The position numbers were made by a program, and so were the translations under genes. A model generated the notes under the pieces. It was not told the DNA's origin, made no database searches, and saw only the letters and a program-made list of their open reading frames with translations. This document shows positions 7,265-14,943 of a stretch of DNA of 18,993 nt, one piece after another (within the stretch, counting starts at the first letter, position 1; the number at the start of each line of letters is the position of its first letter). The DNA lies in NCBI GenBank assembly GCA_024691665.1, contig JAILNJ010000050.1:1-18993 (forward strand). The letters are read 5' to 3'. The stretch is from Gammaproteobacteria bacterium (GTDB lineage Bacteria; Bacillota_I; Bacilli_A; Izemoplasmatales; UBA1188).

Positions 7265-9433
7265 TTATTTAGCCTCCTTCTTCATATTTTGTTTCATTCT
7301 CTTGATTCTATCAGAGATAACTTTTGGCATTTCAACCTTTGGTGCATCTTTGTGTAGTAACCAAGTTGCTGCATAGTGAGTATCAGTAATCTTAAATAGT
7401 GGAGGTTCTTCTTCAAAGTCGATCTTTAATGCATATTTGTTACGAACAGCAAATGCATCACCTTTTGGAGGATAGATCATATTTGGAGGAGTACCAGGGA
7501 TAGCTTCAAGTTTTTCCTTAGTATCAAGGTCAGGCATTGAAGATAATAGTGCCCAAGTGTATGGATGAGCAGGACTATAGAAGATTTCTTCAGATGTTCC
7601 ATATTCTACAATCTTACCAGCATACATAACAGCAACTCTATCTGCCATATTGGCAACGACACCAAGGTCATGAGTAATAAAGATTACAGATAAGTTTCTC
7701 TTTTTCTTGAGGTCATTAATTAATTCAAGGATTTGAGATTGGATAGTAACGTCAAGAGCTGTAGTTGGCTCATCGCAGATTAGAATATCTGGGTCAGCTG
7801 ATAAAGCTATAGCGATAACTATTCTTTGTCTCATACCTCCAGAGAACTCAAATGGATATTGGTTATATCTAATACGAGGTTCTGGAATACCTACTTCTTC
7901 CATTAACTTAATAGCTTTTTCTTTAGCAATACCAAGAGTTACTTTGTATACTGCTTGAGAAGCTAATTCCTTGAAGTAGTCTATTTGTTTTACTGATTCT
8001 TCTTCGAAATTAATAATCTTAGCGTTTTCGATATCTAATGCATATTTAGCTTTTAGTCTATCGATAGCAGCTAAAATATTATCAATTTGGTTTTGAGGGT
8101 CAACATACTTTAGTGGAATTACTTTCCATTCAGGTTTCTTGCCCTTTTCAACTAATTTGTTGTATTTAGCAGTTTGAGAATCAAATCTTCTTTGATCCTT
8201 AGCATTAGATTTAATATTTACATAGTAATCTCTAACATTTAACTTAGCAGTACCAATAAATGTATAAGCAATACTATCTTTAACTAAATCAAGCTTATTG
8301 ATTGATGCATCTAATTTATCACCAAATTCTTTAAGTTTAGCATCAGCTTCCTTTTGAGTGAACTTACCACCAAAGAATTCTTTAAGTGAATCGAGTTCAG
8401 CTAATACTTTAGACTTATTTTCAACTGCCTTATCAGAGCAATTCTTAACTCCAACTTCTACTAACTTTAAGAAGTTTTTCATAAAGTTATCATCTAAGTA
8501 TTGGAGACAGAATTCATTAAACTCACCGATTGCTCTATTGTAAATATTCTCTTCAGGATTCTTATATGCATAATAACCAATTCTAAAGAAGTTAGGTCTA
8601 TTATGCCCAAGAAGTCTTTCAAGGAAAGCCTGATATTCATTTAAGAGTTCAATACTTTCAGGTTTAACTTCTTGTTCACCTGTTTTATATTCTTTAACAG
8701 CGAGTTCAAGTTTGTTTACGAAATCTAAAGCTTCATGTTCATGGTTTCTAGTTAAGAACTTATCAACGATTTTGCTTGATTTAGCAACAATTTGTCCAAA
8801 ATCAGACTTAACATCAATTTTTTGTTTTCTTTCAACTTTGAAAGCAATGTCCTTAATTAAACCAATAACTTCTTCAGCGTTAGATTCAGATGCATTGAAA
8901 CTTTCTTCAAGTTCAATTGCTTTAATTGAGAAGTTGTCGAATGTAGTGCAGAGTTCTTCAATTTCAGCTCTTCTATCTTCACCAACAACTTCTATAATAT
9001 TTTCTTTTAAAATTGCTAGTCTAGAATTGAATGTAATTCTAGCATTTTTTCTATTATCCTTATTTTTAAGAATCATTCCTTCTGTCATTTGACGACCAAT
9101 CTTAACGATTGGGTTTAAAGATGATAGAGGGTCTTGGAAGATCATAGAGATTTTATCACCTCTAATTTTATACATTTCTTCTTCAGAAATTCTTAATAGG
9201 TCTTTACCATCGAATAGAATTTCACCACCATCGATGATTGAGTTTCCAGCAAGAATACCAAGTATAGCCTTACTTGTTACACTCTTTCCAGAACCAGATT
9301 CACCAACGATAGCTAATGTTTCACCTCTTTTAAGATCAAATGAGATGTCTCTAACGGCTTTTACTGTTCCATTGATGGTTCTAAAAGATATTCTTAATTT
9401 CTTAACTTCTAAAATATTATCAATATTATTCAT
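7265..9433 (-). CDS. oppD: Oligopeptide ABC transporter ATP-binding protein OppD with very large helical insert
   Basis: At 722 residues this is about twice the usual OppD length of 330-360. Walker A GESGSGKSV (44-52) and Q-loop IFQDP (98-102) form a normal N-terminal half. Signature FSGGM (530-534), Walker B ILICDEP (550-556) and H-loop His588 form a normal C-terminal half, followed by the OppD C-terminal domain with HPYTWALLSSMPDLD (623-637) and IPGTPPNM (645-652). Residues about 120-500, after the Q-loop, are a charged, largely helical insert without a fold I recognise. The reading frame is unbroken, so it is a genuine insert and not a frameshift fusion. The start overlaps the oppC end by 8 bases. 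Partners are OppF, OppB and OppC. Large insertions in Opp ATPases are known from mycoplasmas; the function of this one is unknown. Confidence 0.92.
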   Translation of the reverse strand: MNNIDNILEVKKLRISFRTINGTVKAVRDISFDLKRGETLAIVGESGSGKSVTSKAILGILAGNSIIDGGEILFDGKDLLRISEEEMYKIRGDKISMIFQDPLSSLNPIVKIGRQMTEGMILKNKDNRKNARITFNSRLAILKENIIEVVGEDRRAEIEELCTTFDNFSIKAIELEESFNASESNAEEVIGLIKDIAFKVERKQKIDVKSDFGQIVAKSSKIVDKFLTRNHEHEALDFVNKLELAVKEYKTGEQEVKPESIELLNEYQAFLERLLGHNRPNFFRIGYYAYKNPEENIYNRAIGEFNEFCLQYLDDNFMKNFLKLVEVGVKNCSDKAVENKSKVLAELDSLKEFFGGKFTQKEADAKLKEFGDKLDASINKLDLVKDSIAYTFIGTAKLNVRDYYVNIKSNAKDQRRFDSQTAKYNKLVEKGKKPEWKVIPLKYVDPQNQIDNILAAIDRLKAKYALDIENAKIINFEEESVKQIDYFKELASQAVYKVTLGIAKEKAIKLMEEVGIPEPRIRYNQYPFEFSGGMRQRIVIAIALSADPDILICDEPTTALDVTIQSQILELINDLKKKRNLSVIFITHDLGVVANMADRVAVMYAGKIVEYGTSEEIFYSPAHPYTWALLSSMPDLDTKEKLEAIPGTPPNMIYPPKGDAFAVRNKYALKIDFEEEPPLFKITDTHYAATWLLHKDAPKVEMPKVISDRIKRMKQNMKKEAK

Positions 9434-11066
9434 CTGAACCTCTCAATGTAGGGTTGAATGCATCACGTAAACCATTACCGAATAAGTTGAAGCAAATCAT
9501 TAATAATGAAATTACTACAGCTGGAGCAAGCATTAAGTGTGGATATTTAGTCCAGATGCTTGATGCATCAGCAAGTAATGTACCGAGTGATGTAGTCTTT
9601 GATCCACCCAAGTTAATAATTCCTAAGAAGCTTAACATACTTTCACTAAAGATTACACCAGGGATTACAAGTACTGAAGATGTAATGATTGTACCGAGTG
9701 TATTAGGGAAGATGTGCTTCCAAATAATTCTTCTATCTCTAGCACCAAGTGTTCTTGCTGCCATAACATATTCTTGATTCTTAAATCTATAGAATTGTGC
9801 ACGCACTCTATATGCTGTACCAAGCCATCCTGTAAGTACGAAGGCAAATATTAGTGATGGAAGTGCTCCGACTTTTCCTGCAAAGTGCATTTGGAATAGT
9901 GTCGCAACAACCATGAATGGAACACCACCTAAGATATCTGATACTCTTTCTAATATAAGGTCAATTGCACCACCATAGTAACCTTCAATAGCACCATAAA
10001 TAGCACCAATGATGAAGTTAATAACTGATACAATGACTGATAAAATCAATGAAAGTTGAATACCTTTAGACATTCTATATGCTAAATCATAGCCTTGAGA
10101 ATCAGTACCTAATAGGTAATTTGGTTGGAATCCATTCTTAAAGATGTAGTAGTTATAGTAAAGTACTCTAACTTCGTATTGGTGCATACCTTCAGCACCT
10201 CCACCTGTAGGTCTTGAGTATAATACATTACCATTATCATCTCTTAAGAAGTTGTCTTCTAATACGAGGTTGTCGCTATAAGATAAATACTTATCGCTTC
10301 CATCTTTAGTTGATACAGGTGTTAATACACCATATTGTCTAACAATATCAGTATCAAAGCTCTTTGTAACAACTTTGTACCAATAGTTTGCAGCGTTACT
10401 GAAATCTGTGAATCCATAATAATATTTATTTGGACTTGCAGCAGTTCCTGTATCAATTAATGGATATAATACTTGAAGATTGTTTTCAGCTTGCCATTTT
10501 TCAATAGCTTCGAGTTCGTCTTTAGTAAGACTTAAGAAAACAAATCCAACTTCAAGGTAAGTATCAACATTACCTTTATAATAATTAGTTTTACCTTGTT
10601 TGTAAGAACTCTTTAAGTAGTTAATTGGTGAATATTTTGATTCAGAACCTTGACTTAAAGTAACTGTGTTTTTATTAGAACCTGTAACATATGATGCGCC
10701 AGCACCAATTGCAAGTTCATAAATATAAGATGTTTCTCTTAATGTTCTCTCAGTTCCACCATTAGCTAATCTTCTATTTGTGCCTTCTGCAACAGAAGCA
10801 ATTCTTGGTCCTTTCTTTGCGTAGTATGGATCAAGAAGTCCTTTCTTTGCATTGTTTGTAAAGATAGGAACGATAAGCGCAAATAATACAATTAGAATGA
10901 TGATAATAAATGCTGCTACAGATGCTTTATTCTTAGAAAATCTTAGTAAAGCATCTTTAAAATAACCGATTGGTTTAGTATCAAACTTAGCATCTGAAAT
11001 CTTATCACCAACATTTGCAAACTCAAATTTCTCTTTAGGGATCTCTTTAAATTTATTATCTTCCAT
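9426..11066 (-). CDS. oppC: Oligopeptide ABC transporter permease OppC with large extracellular insert
   Basis: This 546-residue permease has the expected first membrane segment (about 49-70) and the C-terminal binding-protein-dependent transport domain with segments from about 336 onward. The ATPase-coupling EAA loop is EYVMAARTLGARDRRIIWKH (432-451). The conserved entry motif reads LLGTDSQGYDLAYR (318-331). In ordinary OppC of about 300 residues this motif follows the first membrane segment after only a few tens of residues. Here about 245 residues intervene (71-317), rich in Tyr, Asn, Ser and Thr, and predicted to face outside. Gly-Tyr-Asp replaces the usual Gly-Arg-Asp. The ATG has GGGGGAAAG upstream and starts two bases after the oppB stop. 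The added ectodomain may contact OppA or the S41-like lipoprotein. Confidence 0.92.
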   Translation of the reverse strand: MEDNKFKEIPKEKFEFANVGDKISDAKFDTKPIGYFKDALLRFSKNKASVAAFIIIILIVLFALIVPIFTNNAKKGLLDPYYAKKGPRIASVAEGTNRRLANGGTERTLRETSYIYELAIGAGASYVTGSNKNTVTLSQGSESKYSPINYLKSSYKQGKTNYYKGNVDTYLEVGFVFLSLTKDELEAIEKWQAENNLQVLYPLIDTGTAASPNKYYYGFTDFSNAANYWYKVVTKSFDTDIVRQYGVLTPVSTKDGSDKYLSYSDNLVLEDNFLRDDNGNVLYSRPTGGGAEGMHQYEVRVLYYNYYIFKNGFQPNYLLGTDSQGYDLAYRMSKGIQLSLILSVIVSVINFIIGAIYGAIEGYYGGAIDLILERVSDILGGVPFMVVATLFQMHFAGKVGALPSLIFAFVLTGWLGTAYRVRAQFYRFKNQEYVMAARTLGARDRRIIWKHIFPNTLGTIITSSVLVIPGVIFSESMLSFLGIINLGGSKTTSLGTLLADASSIWTKYPHLMLAPAVVISLLMICFNLFGNGLRDAFNPTLRGSDE

Positions 11067-11068
11067 AA

Positions 11069-12028
11069 TTATCTTTCCCCCATTCTAATTCTTGGATCAA
11101 TGAATCCATAGCTTATATCAACTACGATATTAGCGAGTAAGCCGACAAATGTATAGAAAATAGTATCTAACATAAATACGTCATAGTCTAATTGTTGTAC
11201 TGATAAGATATAGAGTTGTCCAACACCAGGTATTGAGAATATTTGCTCAATAATTAGTGAACCACCTAAGATACCAACAAAGCTTGAAATGATCATTGGT
11301 AGGATAGGTACCATTGCATTCTTTAATGCATGTCTAACTGTAGCTTGTCCTCTTGTTAAACCTTTAGTTCTAGCAAGAAGCATATAATCAGATGTTAATG
11401 TTTCAGTAAGTTCTGCTCTAGTAAATCTAGTTAATCCAGCAATTTCACCGAATGATAATGCAAGCACTGGTGGAATCATTGAATAGAACATTTTAGCAGT
11501 GAAGTAACTACCTCCCGCGTCTAACTTAGAATAAATAGTTAGTGGGAACCAACCTAGTTTAAAATATAAGAAATATTGAACTAAGAAAGCATAAACATAG
11601 CTTGGGATAGATACAAATAACATAACCAAGATACTGATAACTTGGTCTTGCCATTTATTCTTTTTAACTGCAGCTATGATACCAAAAGCAATTCCTAGTG
11701 GAATTGAAAATACCAATGAATATAAGTTAACGAGAACAGTTGGAAGAAGTCTTTCACCCATAAGTTCAGTAACAGGTTTCATTTTACTGATAGCCCATGA
11801 AGTACCGAAATCAAATGCTGTAAAGATGTTCTTTAAATAAATTCCAAACTGAACTAAAAGAGGTTTATTATAACCGAGCGCTTCCCAACGCGCCTTAATA
11901 ACTTCTTTTAGGTTGTTATCATTTGGCATTTCTCTTGGGAGTAATCTAATTAAGAGGAAACACATTAATGTAATTACAAAAAAAGTAAAAAACATCAATA
12001 ATACTCTTTTTAATACATATTTTCCCAT
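11069..12028 (-). CDS. oppB: Oligopeptide ABC transporter permease OppB
   Basis: A 319-residue permease of normal family length, and the only Opp component here without a large extra segment. It starts with MGKYVLKRVLLMFFTFF, the typical OppB N-terminal membrane segment. The EAA loop is at DYMLLARTKGLTRGQATVRH, and the C-terminal IDPRIRMGER is characteristic. I chose the ATG at 12026-12028 because AAAGGAGAG lies 6 nt upstream. The longer in-frame start at 12073 would add 15 hydrophilic residues and lie inside the intercistronic hairpin. It pairs with OppC to form the membrane channel. Confidence 0.95.
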   Translation of the reverse strand: MGKYVLKRVLLMFFTFFVITLMCFLLIRLLPREMPNDNNLKEVIKARWEALGYNKPLLVQFGIYLKNIFTAFDFGTSWAISKMKPVTELMGERLLPTVLVNLYSLVFSIPLGIAFGIIAAVKKNKWQDQVISILVMLFVSIPSYVYAFLVQYFLYFKLGWFPLTIYSKLDAGGSYFTAKMFYSMIPPVLALSFGEIAGLTRFTRAELTETLTSDYMLLARTKGLTRGQATVRHALKNAMVPILPMIISSFVGILGGSLIIEQIFSIPGVGQLYILSVQQLDYDVFMLDTIFYTFVGLLANIVVDISYGFIDPRIRMGER

Positions 12029-12034
12029 ATTATT

Positions 12035-12043
12035 CTCTCCTTT
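12035..12043 (-). promoter_or_regulatory. Ribosome binding site that decides the oppB start
   Basis: AAAGGAGAG on the minus strand ends 6 nt before the ATG at 12026-12028. No comparable site precedes the upstream in-frame ATG at 12071-12073. Confidence 0.8.
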
Positions 12044-12055
12044 CTTTTCGTGAAA

Positions 12056-12092
12056 ATAATCCAAAGTAGGCACCTAGGCCCCTTTGGATTAT
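12056..12092 (-). terminator. Intercistronic hairpin between oppA and oppB, likely attenuator
   Basis: An 11-bp perfect stem (12056-12066 with 12082-12092) encloses 15 nt that can form a further GGC/GCC pairing. On the minus strand the stem is followed by TTTTC. It sits between the oppA stop and the oppB ribosome binding site. In opp operons such hairpins commonly lower expression of the downstream genes relative to oppA or protect the oppA mRNA; that role is inferred here. Confidence 0.65.
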
Positions 12093-12123
12093 CCTCTAAA
12101 TACTAATTTATTTAAGTATTGCA

Positions 12124-12141
12124 ATAACTAATATTAGTTAT
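12124..12141. repeat. Perfect 18-bp palindrome at the oppA stop codon
   Basis: ATAACTAATATTAGTTAT is its own reverse complement and includes the oppA TAA. A weaker AATACT/AGTATT inverted repeat lies just downstream on the minus strand, before the 12056-12092 hairpin. These may add 3-prime structure to the oppA message. Chance is also possible in AT-rich sequence. Confidence 0.5.
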
Positions 12142-14617
12142 AGCTTAGAACTCCCTTCTTAGAATTCTTTCTTACAAACTTTTGCCATTCAGAATCGTTA
12201 TAGTTGAATTGAATGAGTCTTAATCCACCAAATCCATACATAATGTTGTAGTTTTCAGTGTAGTAAGAAAGCTTGTAGCTTAATAATGAGCAAGAAGTTG
12301 ATCCAGCGAGTGGAATTCTATAATACTTAGATAAGAAATCTTGTTCAAGTGTTGATAAGATAGTTAACTTAGTTTCGAAGTCAGCGTCTGCAAATACGCT
12401 AGAACCGATCATGCAGTTAGACCATGCTTTGTAAGTCATAGTTACTTCTTCACCATCAACTACCATAGTGAATGTTTCTACAGATGGATCCCAACATGCA
12501 CCTTCATTGATATCATATTGTTCTGAATCCATGTAAACTTGGAGGTTTCTGAATGGGTAGAATGCTGCACCGCCCCATGCACCATAACCAATAGCGTATT
12601 CACCTTTTGGAACGTCACCATATCTGTCTGCAATATTACCAACAGCTTCAAGAGTTACTTTACCGAATCCTGAACCTTCAACTGCTGCGTTGAGGTATCC
12701 TTGGAGTAATGCAACTTGCTTTTGATCATCTGATTCAAGAGCGCCCTTCTTCCATGCAATCTTAATCTTGATATCTTGGCCTGAAACATATAATCCAGCT
12801 GCTACGAGTTCATCATGAGCTTGTTTCATTAATGCTTTAGCTTCAGTTAAGTTGTAACCATTTACAGATGCTACAGCTTCATCAAGAGTCTTGTATGCTT
12901 TACCTTCTCCATATTCAACACCATATAAACCAACGATAGCTTTTTTAGCTTGATCAGTGTCTCTATAGATTGAGTTAGGGTTATCGTATACATCATAGTA
13001 ATATAATCTATTTAATAATGCGAATGCAGGTTTGTAACCAGCTGTAGCAGTAACCCATTCATTTCTATTGATAGCTAGAGAGAATGCTTTACGGAAACTA
13101 TTGTTAGATAGTACTACAGAGTTTTGGTTGCCCTTAGATGCATCCATAGTTTGAAGCATTGGTACATTATTGTTGAAGAATAATGACATAGTGTAAGTTT
13201 CATCAACTTGATAGAGTTTGTCAGATAATGTGTATTCTGATACTTCATCAGCTGTTGGAGCCCAGTCATCGAGTTCGCCTTTTAAGAATGCTTGTTTAGC
13301 AGCAGCGTCAGTCATAACGTTTACTACTACTTTTGTACACTTATATTGTTGAACATGGTTACCATCTACTAGGAATTCAGTTTCAGAGTAGAGTTTACCA
13401 TTTTCGTCTTTAGTATAGCCCCACCAGTTTTCGTTTTGAACGTAAACTAATTGTTTGCCAGCTTCGAGAGATTCGATTCTGTATGGGCCATAAGACATAG
13501 TCTTTTCTTTGCTTGTGTTATATGTTGTAGTTGTAAGTTCACCAGTAGTGTCGAAGTTACCAACATATAAATCTTCATATACGATCCAGTTGCTTGTTAA
13601 GCTTGTTAAGAAGTAATTTCTTTCTTCAGCGTCTTGGAGGACGTATCTGATCTTGTAATCACTAACTTTGTATAGACCTACATTTCCATCGTATTCTACT
13701 TTTTCACCGAGTCTACCAGTGTTGTAGAATAAGAATTCCATGAAATATTCGTTGTTATATTCAGTCTTTTCTTCATTAGTATAGATTGTTAATCCAAATC
13801 CAGAACAATATTCATCCATAAGAGCTAAAATAAGAGCTTTATTTTCAGCAGTTACTTCAATATATCCATAAGGGTTAGGTTGGCACTTTTCAGAACCAGT
13901 TACAGCTTCATATGTAGCTTTAGAAATAATACCATATGATGAATATAAAGCACTGAATGAATAACCTGAGAAAGTCATATCTTCACTATCGAGTTTGATA
14001 TATACTTTGTTAGCACTCATATCGAACGAATAGTCAGGAGTGTCCTCTTTGCCATATGGTGGAACGATTGGTTCGTAGATAGGAGCTTCTGAGTTATAGA
14101 AAGCAAGAGCACCAGCTAAAGCTGATTCACCTTTAATATAAAGGTTAGCTCTGTAGTTTCTCATCTTAGAATCTAGTAAATGAGCCATTGATTTAACGTA
14201 TGTATCAGCGTTGATAGCTGTACCGTTTTCCCATTTAACTCCTTCTCTTAATGTAATTTCATATACATAACCACTAGTAACTTGATCAGCAGTCTTGCCT
14301 TTTGGAAGAGTTACTTTGTAAGTTGTTAAATCATCTTGATGATCTGCTGTAACGTCTTCTACAGCTGTAGCAGCTTCAAAAGTCCATTGATACTCTTGAG
14401 TAGCAGAGTTTTTGATGCTCATGTCAACGAGTGGTGATTCAATATAACCTAATACTGAACTGTCTGCATTAGTTTCCCATGAATGTGGGTTCCAGTTAGA
14501 TGCTAAAGATGTTGAGTAAGTTCTATACGTATAGCCATTACCAGCGTTTTTCTTACAACCAACGAGAACAACTGCACTAAGTACAACTAATACAAATGAT
14601 AAAATTCTCTTTTTCAT
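12134..14617 (-). CDS. oppA: Oligopeptide ABC transporter substrate-binding lipoprotein OppA, enlarged
   Basis: Residues 1-21 form a lipoprotein signal peptide with the lipobox LVGC (Cys21). The rest is a family 5 extracellular solute-binding protein: WNPHSWETNADSSVLGYIESPL (from 42), ITLREGVKWENGTAINADTY (121-140), SYGPYRIESLEAGKQLVYVQ (375-394), ENWWGYT (396-402), and SFRKAFSLAINRNEW (507-521). The protein should sit on the outer face of the membrane, bind peptides and deliver them to OppBC. At 827 residues it is much longer than the usual 520-600. The extra length is spread through the middle, for example 160-320, and does not form one obvious added domain. The ATG at 14615-14617 has AAGGAG 11 nt upstream. 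It is the first gene of the operon and has its own strong promoter and a downstream hairpin, which suggests high expression. No Walker A motif of the kind reported for the Mycoplasma hominis OppA ecto-ATPase is visible. Confidence 0.92.
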   Translation of the reverse strand: MKKRILSFVLVVLSAVVLVGCKKNAGNGYTYRTYSTSLASNWNPHSWETNADSSVLGYIESPLVDMSIKNSATQEYQWTFEAATAVEDVTADHQDDLTTYKVTLPKGKTADQVTSGYVYEITLREGVKWENGTAINADTYVKSMAHLLDSKMRNYRANLYIKGESALAGALAFYNSEAPIYEPIVPPYGKEDTPDYSFDMSANKVYIKLDSEDMTFSGYSFSALYSSYGIISKATYEAVTGSEKCQPNPYGYIEVTAENKALILALMDEYCSGFGLTIYTNEEKTEYNNEYFMEFLFYNTGRLGEKVEYDGNVGLYKVSDYKIRYVLQDAEERNYFLTSLTSNWIVYEDLYVGNFDTTGELTTTTYNTSKEKTMSYGPYRIESLEAGKQLVYVQNENWWGYTKDENGKLYSETEFLVDGNHVQQYKCTKVVVNVMTDAAAKQAFLKGELDDWAPTADEVSEYTLSDKLYQVDETYTMSLFFNNNVPMLQTMDASKGNQNSVVLSNNSFRKAFSLAINRNEWVTATAGYKPAFALLNRLYYYDVYDNPNSIYRDTDQAKKAIVGLYGVEYGEGKAYKTLDEAVASVNGYNLTEAKALMKQAHDELVAAGLYVSGQDIKIKIAWKKGALESDDQKQVALLQGYLNAAVEGSGFGKVTLEAVGNIADRYGDVPKGEYAIGYGAWGGAAFYPFRNLQVYMDSEQYDINEGACWDPSVETFTMVVDGEEVTMTYKAWSNCMIGSSVFADADFETKLTILSTLEQDFLSKYYRIPLAGSTSCSLLSYKLSYYTENYNIMYGFGGLRLIQFNYNDSEWQKFVRKNSKKGVLSYN

Positions 14618-14651
14618 TGATTTTTTGTCTCCTTTTTAAATTTTTTTCACT

Positions 14652-14680
14652 ATTTTATATTAGACAATAGTATATGTCAA
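14652..14680 (-). promoter_or_regulatory. Sigma-A promoter of the opp operon
   Basis: On the minus strand a perfect -35 TTGACA (14675-14680) and a -10 TAAAAT (14652-14657) are separated by 17 bp. The expected transcription start lies about 28 nt before the oppA ATG. The spacer and -35 box contain a GACA/TGTC dyad with 8 bp between the arms, which could be an operator or chance. Confidence 0.8.
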
Positions 14681-14704
14681 CAACTTTTTTAATTTTTTAT
14701 TTCA

Positions 14705-14718
14705 TGAAAACGTTTTTA
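14705..14718. promoter_or_regulatory. cre-like site (candidate CcpA box)
   Basis: The minus-strand reading TAAAAACGTTTTCA matches the common cre consensus TGWNANCGNTNWCA at every specified position except one. It lies about 24 bp upstream of the oppA -35 box, in the divergent promoter region, so it could affect either transcription unit. No CcpA gene is in the window. Confidence 0.4.
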
Positions 14719-14721
14719 CAA

Positions 14722-14733
14722 TACAAATTTGTA
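14722..14733. repeat. Perfect 12-bp palindrome in the divergent region
   Basis: TACAAATTTGTA is its own reverse complement and lies between the cre-like site and the GC-rich repeat. It has the size of a dimeric repressor operator. No cognate regulator is encoded here, and AT-rich palindromes arise by chance. Confidence 0.35.
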
Positions 14734-14747
14734 ATTATAAACAACTA

Positions 14748-14785
14748 GCGCGCGAACGCACATAATGCGCGCGAGCGTACATAAT
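14748..14785. repeat. Two-copy GC-rich 19-bp tandem repeat
   Basis: GCGCGCGAACGCACATAAT (14748-14766) is followed directly by GCGCGCGAGCGTACATAAT (14767-14785), identical at 17 of 19 positions. The CpG-dense core stands out sharply from the AT-rich surroundings. The two copies can also fold into an imperfect hairpin (8 of 11 pairs around ACATAAT). It lies between the divergent opp and YhhN promoters. It could be a protein-binding array or a structural element; its role is unknown. Confidence 0.85.
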
Positions 14786-14806
14786 TAAATTAGTAATAAA
14801 AATAGT

Positions 14807-14824
14807 CAAAAAAATATTTTTTTG
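14807..14824. repeat. AT-tract palindrome
   Basis: CAAAAAAATATTTTTTTG is a perfect 18-bp palindrome made of an A-tract meeting a T-tract, which suggests bent or easily melted DNA upstream of the rightward promoter. A terminator role is unlikely because no coding sequence on either strand ends here. Confidence 0.4.
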
Positions 14825-14870
14825 CAAAAAAGAATGAAAAACTGATGAAAATATATACAAATTGTTCATT

Positions 14871-14900
14871 TTTACCATTACGGCATTACGTATTTATAAT
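14871..14900 (+). promoter_or_regulatory. Candidate promoter of the YhhN gene
   Basis: A consensus -10 TATAAT (14895-14900) follows TTTACC (14871-14876) by 18 bp. Transcription would start near 14907, downstream of the ATG at 14845 and about 37 nt before the ATG at 14944. This supports the later start for the gene. Confidence 0.5.
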
Positions 14901-14943
14901 TATTAATAATTGTGTTATTATTAATTATACACATGGTACATTG

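Noticed and set aside
9021..9050. Terminator-like hairpin on the plus strand inside oppD (CTAGAATT/AATTCTAG followed by a T-run)
   Set aside because: It falls in coding sequence and points antisense to oppD with no plus-strand gene to terminate. Chance in AT-rich coding DNA is the simpler explanation.
8358..9437. Several plus-strand open frames of 61-126 codons opposite oppD
   Set aside because: They lie fully or almost fully inside oppD, which has clear motifs and operon context. They lack ribosome binding sites I could recognise and have the Ser/Leu-rich composition expected of antisense frames.
9454..9847. Plus-strand frame of 107 codons and minus-strand frame of 60 codons within oppC
   Set aside because: Both overlap the conserved permease domain of oppC, including the EAA region, and have no family-like features.
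12029..12073. Longer oppB start at 12073
   Set aside because: The added 15 residues are hydrophilic, and a clear AAAGGAGAG precedes the internal ATG at 12026-12028.
12056..12133. T-box or metabolite riboswitch between oppA and oppB
   Set aside because: Only a simple hairpin is present. I see no T-box GGTGG-type motif or multi-stem aptamer, and the space is under 110 bases.
12134..14617. Walker A motif in OppA as in the Mycoplasma hominis ecto-ATPase
   Set aside because: The only GKT is in LPKGKTAD, without the glycine expected upstream for a P-loop.
14845..14943. N-terminal extension of the YhhN protein from the ATG at 14845
   Set aside because: The 33 extra residues do not resemble the family, and the best candidate promoter (-10 at 14895-14900) lies downstream of that ATG.
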